In this document: in pieces, positions 8,884 through 18,273 of the stretch
Layout of the letters: the number at the start of each line of letters is the position of its first letter
Position numbering within the stretch: the stretch's first letter is position 1
Assembly (NCBI RefSeq): GCF_039697315.1
Contig: NZ_CP155619.1
Location: 5,704,001-5,768,000 of the forward strand
Length of the DNA: 64,000 nucleotides
Source of the DNA: Pseudomonas abietaniphila
GTDB lineage: Bacteria; Pseudomonadota; Gammaproteobacteria; Pseudomonadales; Pseudomonadaceae
Direction: 5' to 3'
Notes under the pieces: model-generated
What the model was told of the DNA's origin: nothing
Databases searched by the model: none
What the model saw: the letters and a program-made list of their open reading frames with translations, nothing else
Position numbers and translations under genes: made by a program

Positions 8884-10464
8884 ATGAATGCGGTGCCGGT
8901 GAAGACCGAAGTATCAACACACGCTCAACGTTCGGCAACTTTTAATATTGAATCGCTGCGTGCCATCACTGGCCAGAGCCAATTGCTCATTGTCGTGGAG
9001 CGTCTTGAGGACTGGGCATCCTACTTGCCCAGCGAAGACCTCATCACAGCGCAGGACTATCTCGAAAACCCGTTGCAAAGCACCGCCGGCAAACGGGTCC
9101 AGGTGATCAATCTGTGTCGCAGCTATCGCTACCTGGGGCATGGTTATTACTGCTCGTTGCTGGCCGAAGCGCGGGGGCACAACGTGATTCCGTCGGTGAA
9201 GACCATCAGCGAGCTGACGCGCAAATCCCTGTACAGCCTGTCGCTGGACGATCTGGATAAACGTCTGGAGCACGCGCTGCGCGATCACCCTTACGATGAC
9301 ACTGAAGGTTTCACCCTGACGCTTTACTTCGGACAGACCGACCTTGCCCCGTTGCAGGACCTGGCCAGACAAGTGTTCGAAGCTTTTCCCGCACCGATCT
9401 TGCTGGTGGAATTTCGCAAGCGCGACAGCTGGCACATCGCAGGGATCAAGACGGGGTCCATGACTCGCTTGCGTGATCATCAGCAGGACCAGTTCGCCCA
9501 GTCGCTGGACAGCTTCAGCCGCAAGATCTGGCGCCAGCCACGTTCGCGCCGCACGTTTCGCTATGACCTGGCGATCCTGCACGACCCCCAGGAGGCATTG
9601 CCGCCTTCCAACCGGACAGCCCTGGAGAACTTCATCCGCGTCGGCCAGCAACTGGGCGTCGACGTCGAGCTGATCGAGAAAAAGGATTACTCCAGACTCG
9701 CCGAGTACGACGCATTGCTGATTCGTGAAACCACCAGCGTAGACAACCACACCTACCGGTTCGCCAAGAAAGCCGAAAGCGAAGGCCTTGTGGTGATGGA
9801 CGATCCGGCCTCGATCTTGCGCTGCACCAACAAGGTGTATTTGACCGACCTGCTCAAGCGTCATGGCCTGGGCATGCCCGCAACGGAGGTGCTGTACAAG
9901 GAACGACCCGATGAACTGGAGCAAGTGGCGAGGCGCCTGGGCTTTCCGCTGGTGCTGAAAATTCCCGACGGCTGCTTCTCCAAAGGGGTTATCAAGGTGC
10001 AGAACGCTCAGGAGATGCAGGAGGCAGCGAGCACGTTGTTCGAGCACTCAGTGCTGTTGCTGGCGCAGGAGTACCTGTACACCGAGTACGACTGGCGGAT
10101 CGGGGTACTGAACCGCAAGCCGATTTTTGCCTGCCAGTACTTCATGTCCAAAGGGCATTGGCAAATCTACAACCACAAGGCCACAGCCGCCGACATCAAC
10201 GGCGAATGCCGCACACTGGCCATTCACGATGCGCCCAAAGCGGTGGTGGATCTGGCTGTCAGGACCGCCAACCTCATTGGCGACGGCCTGTACGGGGTGG
10301 ACCTGAAACAGTCGGGGGATCGAGTAGTGGTGATCGAGGTCAACGACAACCCTAACCTGGATGCGGGCATCGAAGACGCCTGGCTGCAGGACGATCTGTA
10401 CGTGCTGCTCCTTGAAGAGTTCATACGCCGACTGGACGTCAAGCGTCGCGGTCTGGCGAGCTGA
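8884..10464 (+). CDS. RimK-like ATP-grasp amide ligase
   Basis: 526 residues. The first 200 or so match the N-terminal domain of the long RimK-like family; the ATP-grasp core spans about 300-515, with DPASILRCTNKVYLTDLL at its start, FPLVLKIPDGCFSKGV as the nucleotide-binding lysine region, and the Mg2+ site DLKQSG...VIEVNDNPNLDAG. Classic RimK adds Glu to ribosomal protein S6 and is about 300 residues; the extra N-terminus puts this in another subfamily, so S6 should not be assumed. AAGGA lies eight bases before the ATG. The CorA-like gene begins four bases after the stop, so both are probably one transcript. Confidence 0.88.
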   Translation: MNAVPVKTEVSTHAQRSATFNIESLRAITGQSQLLIVVERLEDWASYLPSEDLITAQDYLENPLQSTAGKRVQVINLCRSYRYLGHGYYCSLLAEARGHNVIPSVKTISELTRKSLYSLSLDDLDKRLEHALRDHPYDDTEGFTLTLYFGQTDLAPLQDLARQVFEAFPAPILLVEFRKRDSWHIAGIKTGSMTRLRDHQQDQFAQSLDSFSRKIWRQPRSRRTFRYDLAILHDPQEALPPSNRTALENFIRVGQQLGVDVELIEKKDYSRLAEYDALLIRETTSVDNHTYRFAKKAESEGLVVMDDPASILRCTNKVYLTDLLKRHGLGMPATEVLYKERPDELEQVARRLGFPLVLKIPDGCFSKGVIKVQNAQEMQEAASTLFEHSVLLLAQEYLYTEYDWRIGVLNRKPIFACQYFMSKGHWQIYNHKATAADINGECRTLAIHDAPKAVVDLAVRTANLIGDGLYGVDLKQSGDRVVVIEVNDNPNLDAGIEDAWLQDDLYVLLLEEFIRRLDVKRRGLAS

Positions 10465-10468
10465 GGCC

Positions 10469-11401
10469 TTGATCAAGTACCACCGCCTCGAAGCGGGCAC
10501 CTTGCGCGAATGCGCTGAACAGGACGCAAGCGTTCTATGGTTCAGTCATCCCGACACAGCGGAAAAGGCGATGCTGCTGGAGCGTTTTCATCTCGATGAT
10601 CACGCGCTGGCGTCGGCACTGGACCCTGACGAAGTCTCGCGCATCGAGTTTCACCCCAACGCGTTGTTCATGATCTGGAAGCGCCCGGAAAACTATTCGG
10701 GCCAGGACAGCTTCTGTTTCGACGTTTCGTCGTTCGGGCTGTTACTGAGTCAGGAGCACATGGTGTTGATCTGCGCGGATGACAAGCAGATCAGCGATCT
10801 CACGCATTCGCGTCCCATGAGCGAGCCGCTGGATGTGGTGCTGGAAGTGCTGTTCCACAACATCCACCACTACCTGGGACACCTGAAGGTCATCAAGATG
10901 ATCGCCCGTGAACTGCAACAGCAGTTCAATGCTTCGATGGACAGTCGCCATCTGGTGCAGATGTTCAACCTCAGCGAAAGCCTGGTCTATTACATCAACG
11001 CCATCGACAGCAACGGCTCGGTGCTGACCCGGCTGCGTAATCATGCCCACAAGCATCAGTACTCCAGCGACCGGCTGAGCCTGATCGAGGACATGATCAT
11101 CGAGAACGAGCAATGCCATAAGCAGGCGAAGATCTACTCGACGGTGTTCGCAAGCCTCATGGATGCGCGGGGCAATCTGGTGAACAACAACACCAATAAC
11201 CTGCTGCGCAAGCTGACGTTGATCAACGTGGTGTTCTTGCCGTTGAACCTGTTGGCGGGGATTGGCGGGATGTCGGAGTACAGCATGATGACCACGCCGA
11301 TCCCTTGGTGGATCAGCTACCCGGCCTTGCTGGTGGGCATGGCCGGGTTGGGCGTGGCAATGGTGGTGGTGCTCAAACGATTGGCCAACAGCAAGGCGTG
11401 A
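10469..11401 (+). CDS. CorA-like membrane protein with GMN replaced by GMS
   Basis: 310 residues from a TTG start four bases after the ligase stop; the longer open frame upstream overlaps the ligase and is not needed. A cytosolic alpha/beta domain (1-about 150) and long helix lead to two C-terminal membrane helices (about 240-262 and 280-300), the CorA plan. The pore signature GMN is absent: the loop reads GIGGMSEYSMM. GMN is the Mg2+ selectivity motif, so classical Mg2+ uptake is doubtful; ZntB-like efflux or another ion is possible. Translational coupling ties it to the ligase. Confidence 0.82.
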   Translation: MIKYHRLEAGTLRECAEQDASVLWFSHPDTAEKAMLLERFHLDDHALASALDPDEVSRIEFHPNALFMIWKRPENYSGQDSFCFDVSSFGLLLSQEHMVLICADDKQISDLTHSRPMSEPLDVVLEVLFHNIHHYLGHLKVIKMIARELQQQFNASMDSRHLVQMFNLSESLVYYINAIDSNGSVLTRLRNHAHKHQYSSDRLSLIEDMIIENEQCHKQAKIYSTVFASLMDARGNLVNNNTNNLLRKLTLINVVFLPLNLLAGIGGMSEYSMMTTPIPWWISYPALLVGMAGLGVAMVVVLKRLANSKA

Positions 11402-11424
11402 GCGACGCGTTTTTGCTCAGGCGG

Positions 11425-12360
11425 TCAGTCCGACGCCTGAAGCCCTTTCTGCTTCATCACCAGGTTCTTTTCCTTCTTGTACTGCAGCGCGACTTCCGGC
11501 GCAGGGCCGCTCTTGCCGGTTTCCATCCACAGACGCATGCGGCTGGCGTCGGCGAAGTGCGTGAACTTGCCGAAGGCGTCGAGAATCACCACCGACACCT
11601 GACGGTTCGCCATGCTGGTCAGCAGTACCAGGCAGTGACCCGCCTGATTGGTGAAGCCGGTTTTGGTCAGCTTGATGTCCCAGTTGGATTTGCGGACCAG
11701 ATGGTCGGTGTTGCTGAAACCCAGGCTGTAGGTCGGCTTGCGGAACGTCACGGTTTTTTCCGGGGTGGTGCTCAGCTCGCTCAGCATCGGGTAGCTGCGT
11801 GCCGCCAGCGCCAGCTTGGTCAGATCACGAGCGGTGGACACGTTGAATACCGAGAGGCCGGTCGGCTCCATATACACGGTGTGGGTCATGCCCAGCGCCT
11901 TGGCCTTGGCGTTCATCGCCTTGATGAACGCCGGATAGCCGCCCGGATAGCTGTGGGCGAGGCTCGCCGCGGCACGGTTTTCCGAGGACATAAGGGTAAT
12001 CAGCAGCATGTCGTGGCGGTTGAGTTCGCTGCCCAGTTTGACCCGGGAAAACACACCTTTCATTTCGGCGGTCTGCGAAATGTCCACCTTGACCATCTCG
12101 TCCATCGGCAGCTTGGCGTCCAGCGTGACCATGGCGGTCATCAGCTTGGTCACCGAGGCGATCGGCACGATCACGTCCGGATTGCTCGAATACAGCACCT
12201 GGCCGGTTTTCAGGTCGGTGATCATGGCGCTGCCGGACGCCAGATGAAGATTGGCAGGGTCACGGTTGAAAGCAGCGGGTTCGTTCGCAAGGGCACTGGT
12301 GGAAAGTGCGGAGCCTGTAAGTGCAAACAATAGGCCGATAACGGATGCGCGAATTTTCAA
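11425..12360 (-). CDS. pbpG: D-alanyl-D-alanine endopeptidase (PBP7)
   Basis: 311 residues with an N-terminal signal peptide ending near ALANEP and the serine-protease-like PBP motifs in order: SVTK (nucleophile Ser), SSEN and KTG (in [11 protein letters not shown]). The size and motifs fit PBP7/PbpG, which cuts D-Ala-meso-DAP cross-links in the periplasm. The start is a TTG at 12360 placed eight bases after GAG; another TTG two codons upstream lacks spacing, and a stop codon lies in frame before both. It is convergent with the CorA-like gene. Confidence 0.9.
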   Translation of the reverse strand: MKIRASVIGLLFALTGSALSTSALANEPAAFNRDPANLHLASGSAMITDLKTGQVLYSSNPDVIVPIASVTKLMTAMVTLDAKLPMDEMVKVDISQTAEMKGVFSRVKLGSELNRHDMLLITLMSSENRAAASLAHSYPGGYPAFIKAMNAKAKALGMTHTVYMEPTGLSVFNVSTARDLTKLALAARSYPMLSELSTTPEKTVTFRKPTYSLGFSNTDHLVRKSNWDIKLTKTGFTNQAGHCLVLLTSMANRQVSVVILDAFGKFTHFADASRMRLWMETGKSGPAPEVALQYKKEKNLVMKQKGLQASD

Positions 12361-12643
12361 GAGCAAAGCTCACTTATAAGAGGTAACGATGTGGAAGGTC
12401 GCAGTTTCATCAAGAGCGACAACAAGATCGGCGCATTTTAGGAGCATGTTTCCGAGTATGTCGATGGGGCGCACAGGACGTTTAAGTAATAAAAGCAGGT
12501 TGTATGGCATTCGTTCAGGTTAAGGATCCAAAAAGCCTGTATTTAAACGGGTTGCTTCGATATTCATGGCACTGCAGCCGGTCACCGATTAGCATTCCAC
12601 GCCATTGATGCTCATCACTCACATTTGACCTAGGAGTTGCGCA

Positions 12644-13204
12644 ATGCCCAAAGGGTTTATCAGCAAGGATTACGCCGCGTTGGTGTTCATCGCGGCGATC
12701 GTTGCGGTGCTCTTGCTTGTCACTGGCCTGTTCGTGAGACCTTCCGACTGGGCGGGCTGGATCCAGGCGATCGGTTTGATCGTCGGGCTGATGATGGCGG
12801 TGGCGGTGCCGGCGATTCAACGTCGCCAGGAACTGGCCGCTCAGCAAAAACAGGTACGCGACCGGGAAACCGGATACGCGCGGCGCATGCAGTACCTGTG
12901 CGGCGAACTCAATGAGCTGCTGGCCAAAATCACGGTCAACCTCGTTCACCTGCGCGCAACAGACCGCCATCGCCTGCAACGCACGCTGGAGGATTACCTG
13001 CACCGTCTGTTCGAATCGCACAAGCTGGACCAGAACGACGACCGCGTGGTCATTGCCCACGAACTGCGGCTGGTGGCCAACGAGATCATCGAAGAGATGG
13101 AAAGCGGCCGTTCCGACCGGGTCGTGCTGGGCGCTCTGGAAAAACGCCTGCAGAAGTTGGCACACCGTTGCCAGGTCAATGCCACTCAGGCCGAGAGAAT
13201 CTGA
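12644..13204 (+). CDS. Conserved hypothetical protein, two membrane helices plus coiled coil
   Basis: 186 residues. Two hydrophobic helices (about 10-30 and 38-60) are followed by a soluble, charged helical tail with many Arg, Glu and Leu, likely coiled coil, which would face the cytoplasm. TAGGAG lies six bases before the ATG. I do not recognise a family. The layout (short hairpin of two helices, long helical tail) recalls membrane-anchored scaffolds. It is monocistronic on the plus strand. Confidence 0.7.
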   Translation: MPKGFISKDYAALVFIAAIVAVLLLVTGLFVRPSDWAGWIQAIGLIVGLMMAVAVPAIQRRQELAAQQKQVRDRETGYARRMQYLCGELNELLAKITVNLVHLRATDRHRLQRTLEDYLHRLFESHKLDQNDDRVVIAHELRLVANEIIEEMESGRSDRVVLGALEKRLQKLAHRCQVNATQAERI

Positions 13205-13222
13205 GGGCGTCAAATCAAGGGC

Positions 13223-13252
13223 AAAAAAAAGCCCGCGTCAGGGGATGCGGGC
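13223..13252 (-). terminator. Rho-independent terminator
   Basis: On the minus strand GCCCGC and GCGGGC form a stem with a ten-base loop and are followed by eight T. It ends the transcript of the 60-residue gene at 13304-13486. Confidence 0.85.
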
Positions 13253-13303
13253 TAAAGGGAAGTGCGGAGCAACGCACGATTTCAGGGAAGAGCGAATTCG
13301 GTT

Positions 13304-13486
13304 TCAGCTGTTGAGCTTGCGGGTTTCCATCTGCTGCGACAGCGCCTGGGCGGCCGGCAAGGACAGGAGTGGACCACTGACGGGCTCGCCGTTCTGCATC
13401 AGGTACCAGCAGGCCAGCAGACCGCGCTCACGAAGCTGTGCGGGAACTGCGCTGCCAACTACCGACATGATTTGAACCTTGGTCAT
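13304..13486 (-). CDS. Small conserved protein, unknown function
   Basis: 60 residues starting MTKVQIMSVVGSAVPAQLRE. GGAGG lies six bases before the ATG at 13486, so this start is preferred to one five codons upstream. The sequence contains LACWYLMQNGEPVSGPLLSL, suggesting a compact beta-containing fold; no signal peptide or membrane helix. A clean terminator follows, which supports a real gene. Function unknown. Confidence 0.65.
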   Translation of the reverse strand: MTKVQIMSVVGSAVPAQLRERGLLACWYLMQNGEPVSGPLLSLPAAQALSQQMETRKLNS

Positions 13487-13695
13487 AAGTGCCTCCATCA
13501 ATCTATGGGGCTACTTTACGGCGCGATGACAACGAGCAGAAATCACTGCTCTCGATAGTCGTCATTGATGCGCCGGAGGTCAGATTTTTGGGAGGAGGAA
13601 GCGTAAGGGCGTGCGAACCGTCACACGGTCGCGTGGCGCCGACTTCAGAAAAAGCCTGTGCTGACGATTAGCTCGACGGTGACCGTGTCACCCGG

Positions 13696-13890
13696 TCAGT
13701 CAACGACCTGATCCAGCATGGCGATCACTTCAGATTCGGACAGCAGGCCTTTCTCGACCAGATTCTGCGTCAGCAAGGACACAAACTTGGCGGTGCGGTG
13801 GCCTTCCAGACTCTTGAGTTCGGTGAGGGCGTTGTAGACTTTGCTGGAGGTGCAGAGTCCGGTGGCGCGATGCGGGTTTTGTGTCGGCAT
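13696..13890 (-). CDS. Small conserved helical protein, unknown function
   Basis: 64 residues. AAGGG is six bases from the ATG at 13890, better than the ATG two codons earlier which abuts it. The sequence is predicted helical with acidic and Leu-rich end (LTQNLVEKGLLSESEVIAMLDQVVD), resembling small oligomerising proteins. No recognised domain. Intergenic DNA on both sides carries no other gene. Confidence 0.6.
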   Translation of the reverse strand: MPTQNPHRATGLCTSSKVYNALTELKSLEGHRTAKFVSLLTQNLVEKGLLSESEVIAMLDQVVD

Positions 13891-14087
13891 GGACATCCCT
13901 TCTTATTGATGACTGACCCAATGGCTGCAGTAAGTGCAACTGTGCCGAGTATGAGCATCCCGATCGATCAGCACTGTTCTGGTCGCGACCTGTTTTATCG
14001 CAGTGAGCACATCGTCAGCTGTCCGCGAGATGAAAGAACTTTCATCTCGATGACTTCAAGCAGGCGAACAAGCGCAAAACACTTTGC

Positions 14088-14121
14088 GCAGAAAATAACA
14101 ACCCCGCCTGTTGAGCGGGGT
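14088..14121 (-). terminator. Rho-independent terminator
   Basis: On the minus strand ACCCCGC pairs with GCGGGGT around a seven-base loop, followed by TGTTATTTT. It terminates the Tyr/Pro-rich secreted protein gene. Confidence 0.75.
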
Positions 14122-14177
14122 CGGGTATTCAGGTGACTGCCGATCGGCGACCGGCAACTGTCATTGCGGGTGCGCTG

Positions 14178-14543
14178 TTACCAGCGACCGCCGCCGTGAT
14201 AATAACCATGCGGTGGGCCGTAGTAGCGGGGTGGGCCATAGTAACGAGGGCCGTACACAACCGGACGCTCAACGACGTAGGCTGGCTGGTAATAAACAGG
14301 CGGTGGCGGCGGCGCGTAATAGACAGGTGCCGGCGCCGCGTATACAGGTGCGGGCGCGGCATATACAGGGGCAGGCGCCGCATAGACAGGACCGGAAGCC
14401 ACTGCCGCGCCCACTACACCGCCGACGACTGCGCCAATGACTGCCGCTCCACCCCAGCCCGGGCCGCCGCCATGGGCTTCAGCCTGACCTGCGAGGGCGA
14501 GGGCACCTAACAACAAGGCAACCTTGGGGATGTGACGAATCAT
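14178..14543 (-). CDS. Secreted Gly/Pro/Tyr-rich repeat protein
   Basis: 121 residues. A signal peptide (cleavage near AEAHG) is followed by a glycine-rich hydrophobic stretch (about 28-50, GAVVGGVVGAAVASG, a glycine-zipper-like segment) and then three copies of PVYAAPA and a tail of YYGPPRYYGPP. The composition suggests a low-complexity envelope protein, perhaps membrane-inserted by the glycine zipper. No enzymatic motif. Own terminator downstream; monocistronic. Confidence 0.75.
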   Translation of the reverse strand: MIRHIPKVALLLGALALAGQAEAHGGGPGWGGAAVIGAVVGGVVGAAVASGPVYAAPAPVYAAPAPVYAAPAPVYYAPPPPPVYYQPAYVVERPVVYGPRYYGPPRYYGPPHGYYHGGGRW

Positions 14544-14766
14544 GACTAATCCTCGATCAGTCCCGTTGTCGCGAGCCTGCGTTACGCTCAGGCACTGCCA
14601 CGGGATAACTACTCAGACAACGAATTCCGGAATATCTGCGAAGCCGTTGCGTAAATTTTGTGTAAGGTATTCGATAACTATGATGACAATTGCTGCGTTG
14701 ACAGGCGCAAGCAACTGAATTCTACGCCTTTCTCAAGGCGTTACCTAATACCGTTCAGGAGATTTC

Positions 14767-15582
14767 ATGTCCGTTACTGCAAGCAAGGAAACGCTGTTGT
14801 GTATGTCGCTCGCTGGCCGACCGGGCAACTTCGGTGTGCGCTTTCATAACCATCTGTATCAACAGTTGGGCCTGAATTTTTATTACAAGGCTTTTTCTCC
14901 CACCGACCTGCCCGCCGCCATTGGCGGCATGCGTTCGTTAGGTATTCGCGGGTGCGGGGTTTCCATGCCCTTCAAGGAAGCGAGCATTGCCTTGGTCGAC
15001 GAACTGGACGCGTCAGCGGCTGCCATCGACTCGATCAACACCATCGTGAACACCGACGGTCATTTAAAGGCGTACAACACGGACTACATCGCCGTCGCGC
15101 AACTCATCGAGACCCACAACGTGCCACGCACGCGGTTTGCACTGCGCGGCAGCGGCGGGATGGCCAAGGCGGTGGCGTGCGCCATGCGCGATGCCGGGTT
15201 CAGCGACGGGCTGATCGTAGCCCGTAATGAACAGGCGGGCCGGGCGTTGGCGCAAACCTGCGGGTTTGAGTGGCAAGCCGATCTGGGCAGTGAACGGCCA
15301 CCGCTGCTGGTCAACGTCACGCCGCTGGGAATGGCCGGCGATCAGGCCGACACACTGGCGTTCGAGGCGGCGGCCATCGAAGCCGCCGATACGGCATTCG
15401 ACGTGGTGGCGACGCCTGCGCGTACGCCCTTCATCCGCCACGCCGAACGGTACGGCAAGCGTTTGATCACGGGCGATCAGGTGGCGGCCATCCAGGCGCT
15501 GGAGCAATTCATTCTTTACACCGGCGTGACACCGACGCAGGAGCAGTACCAAGCGGCTGCAGCGTTTGCGCGGGGCGTCTGA
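14767..15582 (+). CDS. Shikimate dehydrogenase-like protein (SdhL/HI0607 type)
   Basis: 271 residues with the AroE fold: substrate domain (1-about 110) and an NAD(P)-binding domain. The start LCMSLAGRPGNFGVRFHN and GCGVSMPFKEA correspond closely to Haemophilus HI0607 as remembered, the founding member of the shikimate-dehydrogenase-like group that reduces dehydroshikimate poorly. The nucleotide loop is GSGGMAKAV rather than GAGGAxxA. It is therefore unlikely to be the housekeeping AroE. GGAGA precedes the ATG. Real substrate unknown. Confidence 0.8.
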   Translation: MSVTASKETLLCMSLAGRPGNFGVRFHNHLYQQLGLNFYYKAFSPTDLPAAIGGMRSLGIRGCGVSMPFKEASIALVDELDASAAAIDSINTIVNTDGHLKAYNTDYIAVAQLIETHNVPRTRFALRGSGGMAKAVACAMRDAGFSDGLIVARNEQAGRALAQTCGFEWQADLGSERPPLLVNVTPLGMAGDQADTLAFEAAAIEAADTAFDVVATPARTPFIRHAERYGKRLITGDQVAAIQALEQFILYTGVTPTQEQYQAAAAFARGV

Positions 15583-15611
15583 CCCGCGCTGCCTGACGAG
15601 CGGTTGCGCGA

Positions 15612-16292
15612 TCAGCCTTCGAGTTTGGCCAAACGCTCTTCCAGCGCTGCAATCCTGCCTTCCAGTTCTTCCACCCTGTCCGCCAGCGCCGAGCCGCCAC
15701 CGCTTGAGCGCTCGGGCGGGTTGTGGCGTGCAGCCAGAATGACCTCCATGTCGGCCGGATCCCCGAGCGCGTGCATGTAACGGTCTTCGCGCTGCCCGGC
15801 CTGTTTCGGGATCAAGACCGCCAGGCCGCGACCGATCAGGCGTTCCAGCTGATGAATGACCGCATCGGTGTCCTCGAAATCATGCATGCGGTTGCTGCGC
15901 GTCAGCAGCTCATGGACCGTCTGCGGGCCACGTAACAGCAGCAACCCGGTGAGAATGACCTGCGCGGGCACCAGCTCCAGGGTTTTGTCGACCCGGTGCT
16001 CCCAACGGTCGGCGCGGCTGCCCATGACCAGGCGAGTCAACTGCTGGCTTTCCAGCGCGCGCAAGCTCTGGCCGACCTGGCCGGGCGTAAGGTTCATCAC
16101 CGGTTCGCGGCTGGTTTTCTGATTGCAGGCCAGCACCAGTGCGTTGAGCGTCAGCGGGTACGTTTCGGGATTGGTCGCCTGTTTTTCGATGAGGCAACCC
16201 AGAATGCGTACTTCGGTGCTGTTCAGTTTCAGCGTTTCTGAACCTTCGGCGGTGTTCTCGGCGTTGCTCTCAAAATCCGGCTCGGTCGACAT
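15612..16292 (-). CDS. yceH: YceH family protein (UPF0502, DUF480)
   Basis: 226 residues. The segment [42 protein letters not shown] is the YceH/DUF480 signature; two winged-helix-like repeats are expected (about 25-110 and 110-190). A short coiled coil ([24 protein letters not shown]) ends the protein. Function is not established; the winged-helix fold suggests nucleic acid binding. It is convergent with the SdhL-like gene. Confidence 0.85.
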   Translation of the reverse strand: MSTEPDFESNAENTAEGSETLKLNSTEVRILGCLIEKQATNPETYPLTLNALVLACNQKTSREPVMNLTPGQVGQSLRALESQQLTRLVMGSRADRWEHRVDKTLELVPAQVILTGLLLLRGPQTVHELLTRSNRMHDFEDTDAVIHQLERLIGRGLAVLIPKQAGQREDRYMHALGDPADMEVILAARHNPPERSSGGGSALADRVEELEGRIAALEERLAKLEG

Positions 16293-16411
16293 GGCCCTTT
16301 CCCTAAGCGTTAAAAAGGCTATGAGGGTAGGGGCTGGATGAGGTAAAAGACAAGCCGCGTTCGCATGCTCGGCATGCCTTTCAATGCGATTCTTTCTATC
16401 AGGAACTGCCC

Positions 16412-16921
16412 ATGACTATTTCCCTGTACGCCGCTTCGATTCCTGTCTTCAAGCAAATGCTGACCGCGCTGGGTGCTGTCCTGGCCAAGGGTGAAGCCCA
16501 CGCCACGGCCAAAAACATCCAGCCAGACGCGCTGCTGCAGGCACGCCTGTTCCCGGACATGTTCCAGCTGGTTCGCCAGGTGCAGATCGCCGTCGATTTC
16601 GCCAAAGGTGCAGGCGCACGTCTGGCTGGCGTTGAAATGCCGAAGTATGAAGACACCGAAACCACCTTTGCCGACCTGCAGGCGCTGCTGTCCAAAGTCC
16701 TGGCGTTTCTTGACACCATCACGCCTGATCAGGTGAACGGTCACGAAGAGCGCGAAATCGTTCTGCGTCCGGGCACCGACAAGGAAAAGCGTCTGAGCAC
16801 CCAGAACTACCTGCTGCATTACTCCCTGCCGCAGTTCTTCTTCCACGTCACCACCGCCTACGACCTGCTGCGCCACAACGGCGTTGAAGTCGGCAAACGT
16901 GATTACATGGGCACGTTCTGA
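16412..16921 (+). CDS. DUF1993 family protein
   Basis: 169 residues starting [31 protein letters not shown], which is the DUF1993 opening. The fold is expected to be a DinB-like four-helix bundle, and the conserved His in the [24 protein letters not shown] region fits a metal-binding DinB-type site. AGGAAC lies before the ATG. Function unknown; soluble and cytosolic. Confidence 0.82.
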   Translation: MTISLYAASIPVFKQMLTALGAVLAKGEAHATAKNIQPDALLQARLFPDMFQLVRQVQIAVDFAKGAGARLAGVEMPKYEDTETTFADLQALLSKVLAFLDTITPDQVNGHEEREIVLRPGTDKEKRLSTQNYLLHYSLPQFFFHVTTAYDLLRHNGVEVGKRDYMGTF

Positions 16922-17115
16922 CCTGCTGTCCAGGCAGGCCGGACTGAACGTCTGAACTGCGCCGCCGTCTGAACCTCTCAGGCGGCGGTTATGCTCATTG
17001 CTCTGGATTCGCCGGCCCTCCGTGTGCCGGTCTCTGATACCATCCGCGTTCCGCTTATTGTCACCCTGACCGACCTCTCTTCACTGACGGGTCGTTTTGT
17101 CGTTCTGGAGTTTTA

Positions 17116-18273
17116 ATGTTTTTCCCCATCTATCTGTTGTCGGCTGCCGGGTTCACGGTGCTGACCACGGAGTTCGTCATTGTCGGTCTGTTGCCGGCCA
17201 TCGCGCGCGATCTGGCCGTCACGATCCCCCAGGCCGGCCTGCTGGTCACTTTGTTCGCCTTCACCGTGGCCTGTTTCGGTCCGTTCCTGACCGCGTACTT
17301 CTCGCGCTTCGAGCGCAGGCGCCTGTTTATTTCGGTGCTGATCATGTTCGGGGTCGCCAACGCGGTGGCGGCAATGGCGCCGAACATCGGTGTGATGGCG
17401 ATAGCGCGGTTGATACCGGCGCTTGGTTTGCCGGTGTTCTGGGCGCTGGCCAGCGAGACCGCGGTTGATATCGTCGGACCGGATCACGCCGGACGCGCAA
17501 TTGCCAAGATCGGCTTCGGCATCGTCTGTGCCACGGTATTCGGCATCCCGGTCGGTACGCTGATTTCCGACGCGTTCGGCTGGCGCAGTGCATTTGCGAT
17601 TCTGTCGGTCGTGGCTTTCGCCAAGGCCCTGCTGTTGTTTATCTATCTGCCGCAGAGCGTGCACAAGGATCAGGCATCCTTTCGCAGCCAGTTCCGGATC
17701 CTGCGCAGCCCGGTCATGCAGGGCCACGTCCTGTTATCGGTGTTGGTGTTCAGCGGCATGTTCACCGCGTACACCTATCTGGCGGACATGCTCGAGCGTC
17801 TGGCCGGTTTCAATGGCACCGTCGTCGGCTGGTGCCTGATGGGCTTCGGTGCAGTCGGTTTGTTGGGTAACTCGCTGGGTGGACGTTTGGTGGATCGCCA
17901 TCCGCTGATTGCCAGTCTGACGTTTTGCACGTTCATGATTGGCGGGATGGTCATGGTGGTGCCGAGCATGCATTCGCTTCCGGCGCTGGCCCTGGCCCTC
18001 GCGGTATGGGGCGTGACCCAGGCCGCCTTGTTCCTCGTCAGCCATGTGCGCTTGATGAAGGCAGCGCCACAGGCTCCGGCCTTTGCCGCTTCGCTGAACA
18101 TTGCCGGGGCCAACCTGGGCATCGGCATTGGCGCGATCATCGGCGGTCGGGTCATCGATCACCTTGGCCTGGCCAGTCTGGGCTTCGCGGCGGCGGGGAT
18201 CATTCTGTTGTCGATCCTGCTGGCGTTGCTGTTGATGACCGCCAAGCCACGCGCCGCTGACTGCGGCGCCTGA
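17116..18273 (+). CDS. MFS exporter (arabinose-efflux/Bcr-like)
   Basis: 385 residues and 12 membrane helices. The opening FTVLTTEFVIVGLLPAIARDL matches the YdhP/AraJ-like drug-sugar efflux branch, with motif A-like YFSRFERRRLF in loop 2-3. Such transporters export sugars or small drugs by proton antiport. The stop codon touches the stop of nhaR on the opposite strand with no spacer. Specificity unknown. Confidence 0.83.
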   Translation: MFFPIYLLSAAGFTVLTTEFVIVGLLPAIARDLAVTIPQAGLLVTLFAFTVACFGPFLTAYFSRFERRRLFISVLIMFGVANAVAAMAPNIGVMAIARLIPALGLPVFWALASETAVDIVGPDHAGRAIAKIGFGIVCATVFGIPVGTLISDAFGWRSAFAILSVVAFAKALLLFIYLPQSVHKDQASFRSQFRILRSPVMQGHVLLSVLVFSGMFTAYTYLADMLERLAGFNGTVVGWCLMGFGAVGLLGNSLGGRLVDRHPLIASLTFCTFMIGGMVMVVPSMHSLPALALALAVWGVTQAALFLVSHVRLMKAAPQAPAFAASLNIAGANLGIGIGAIIGGRVIDHLGLASLGFAAAGIILLSILLALLLMTAKPRAADCGA

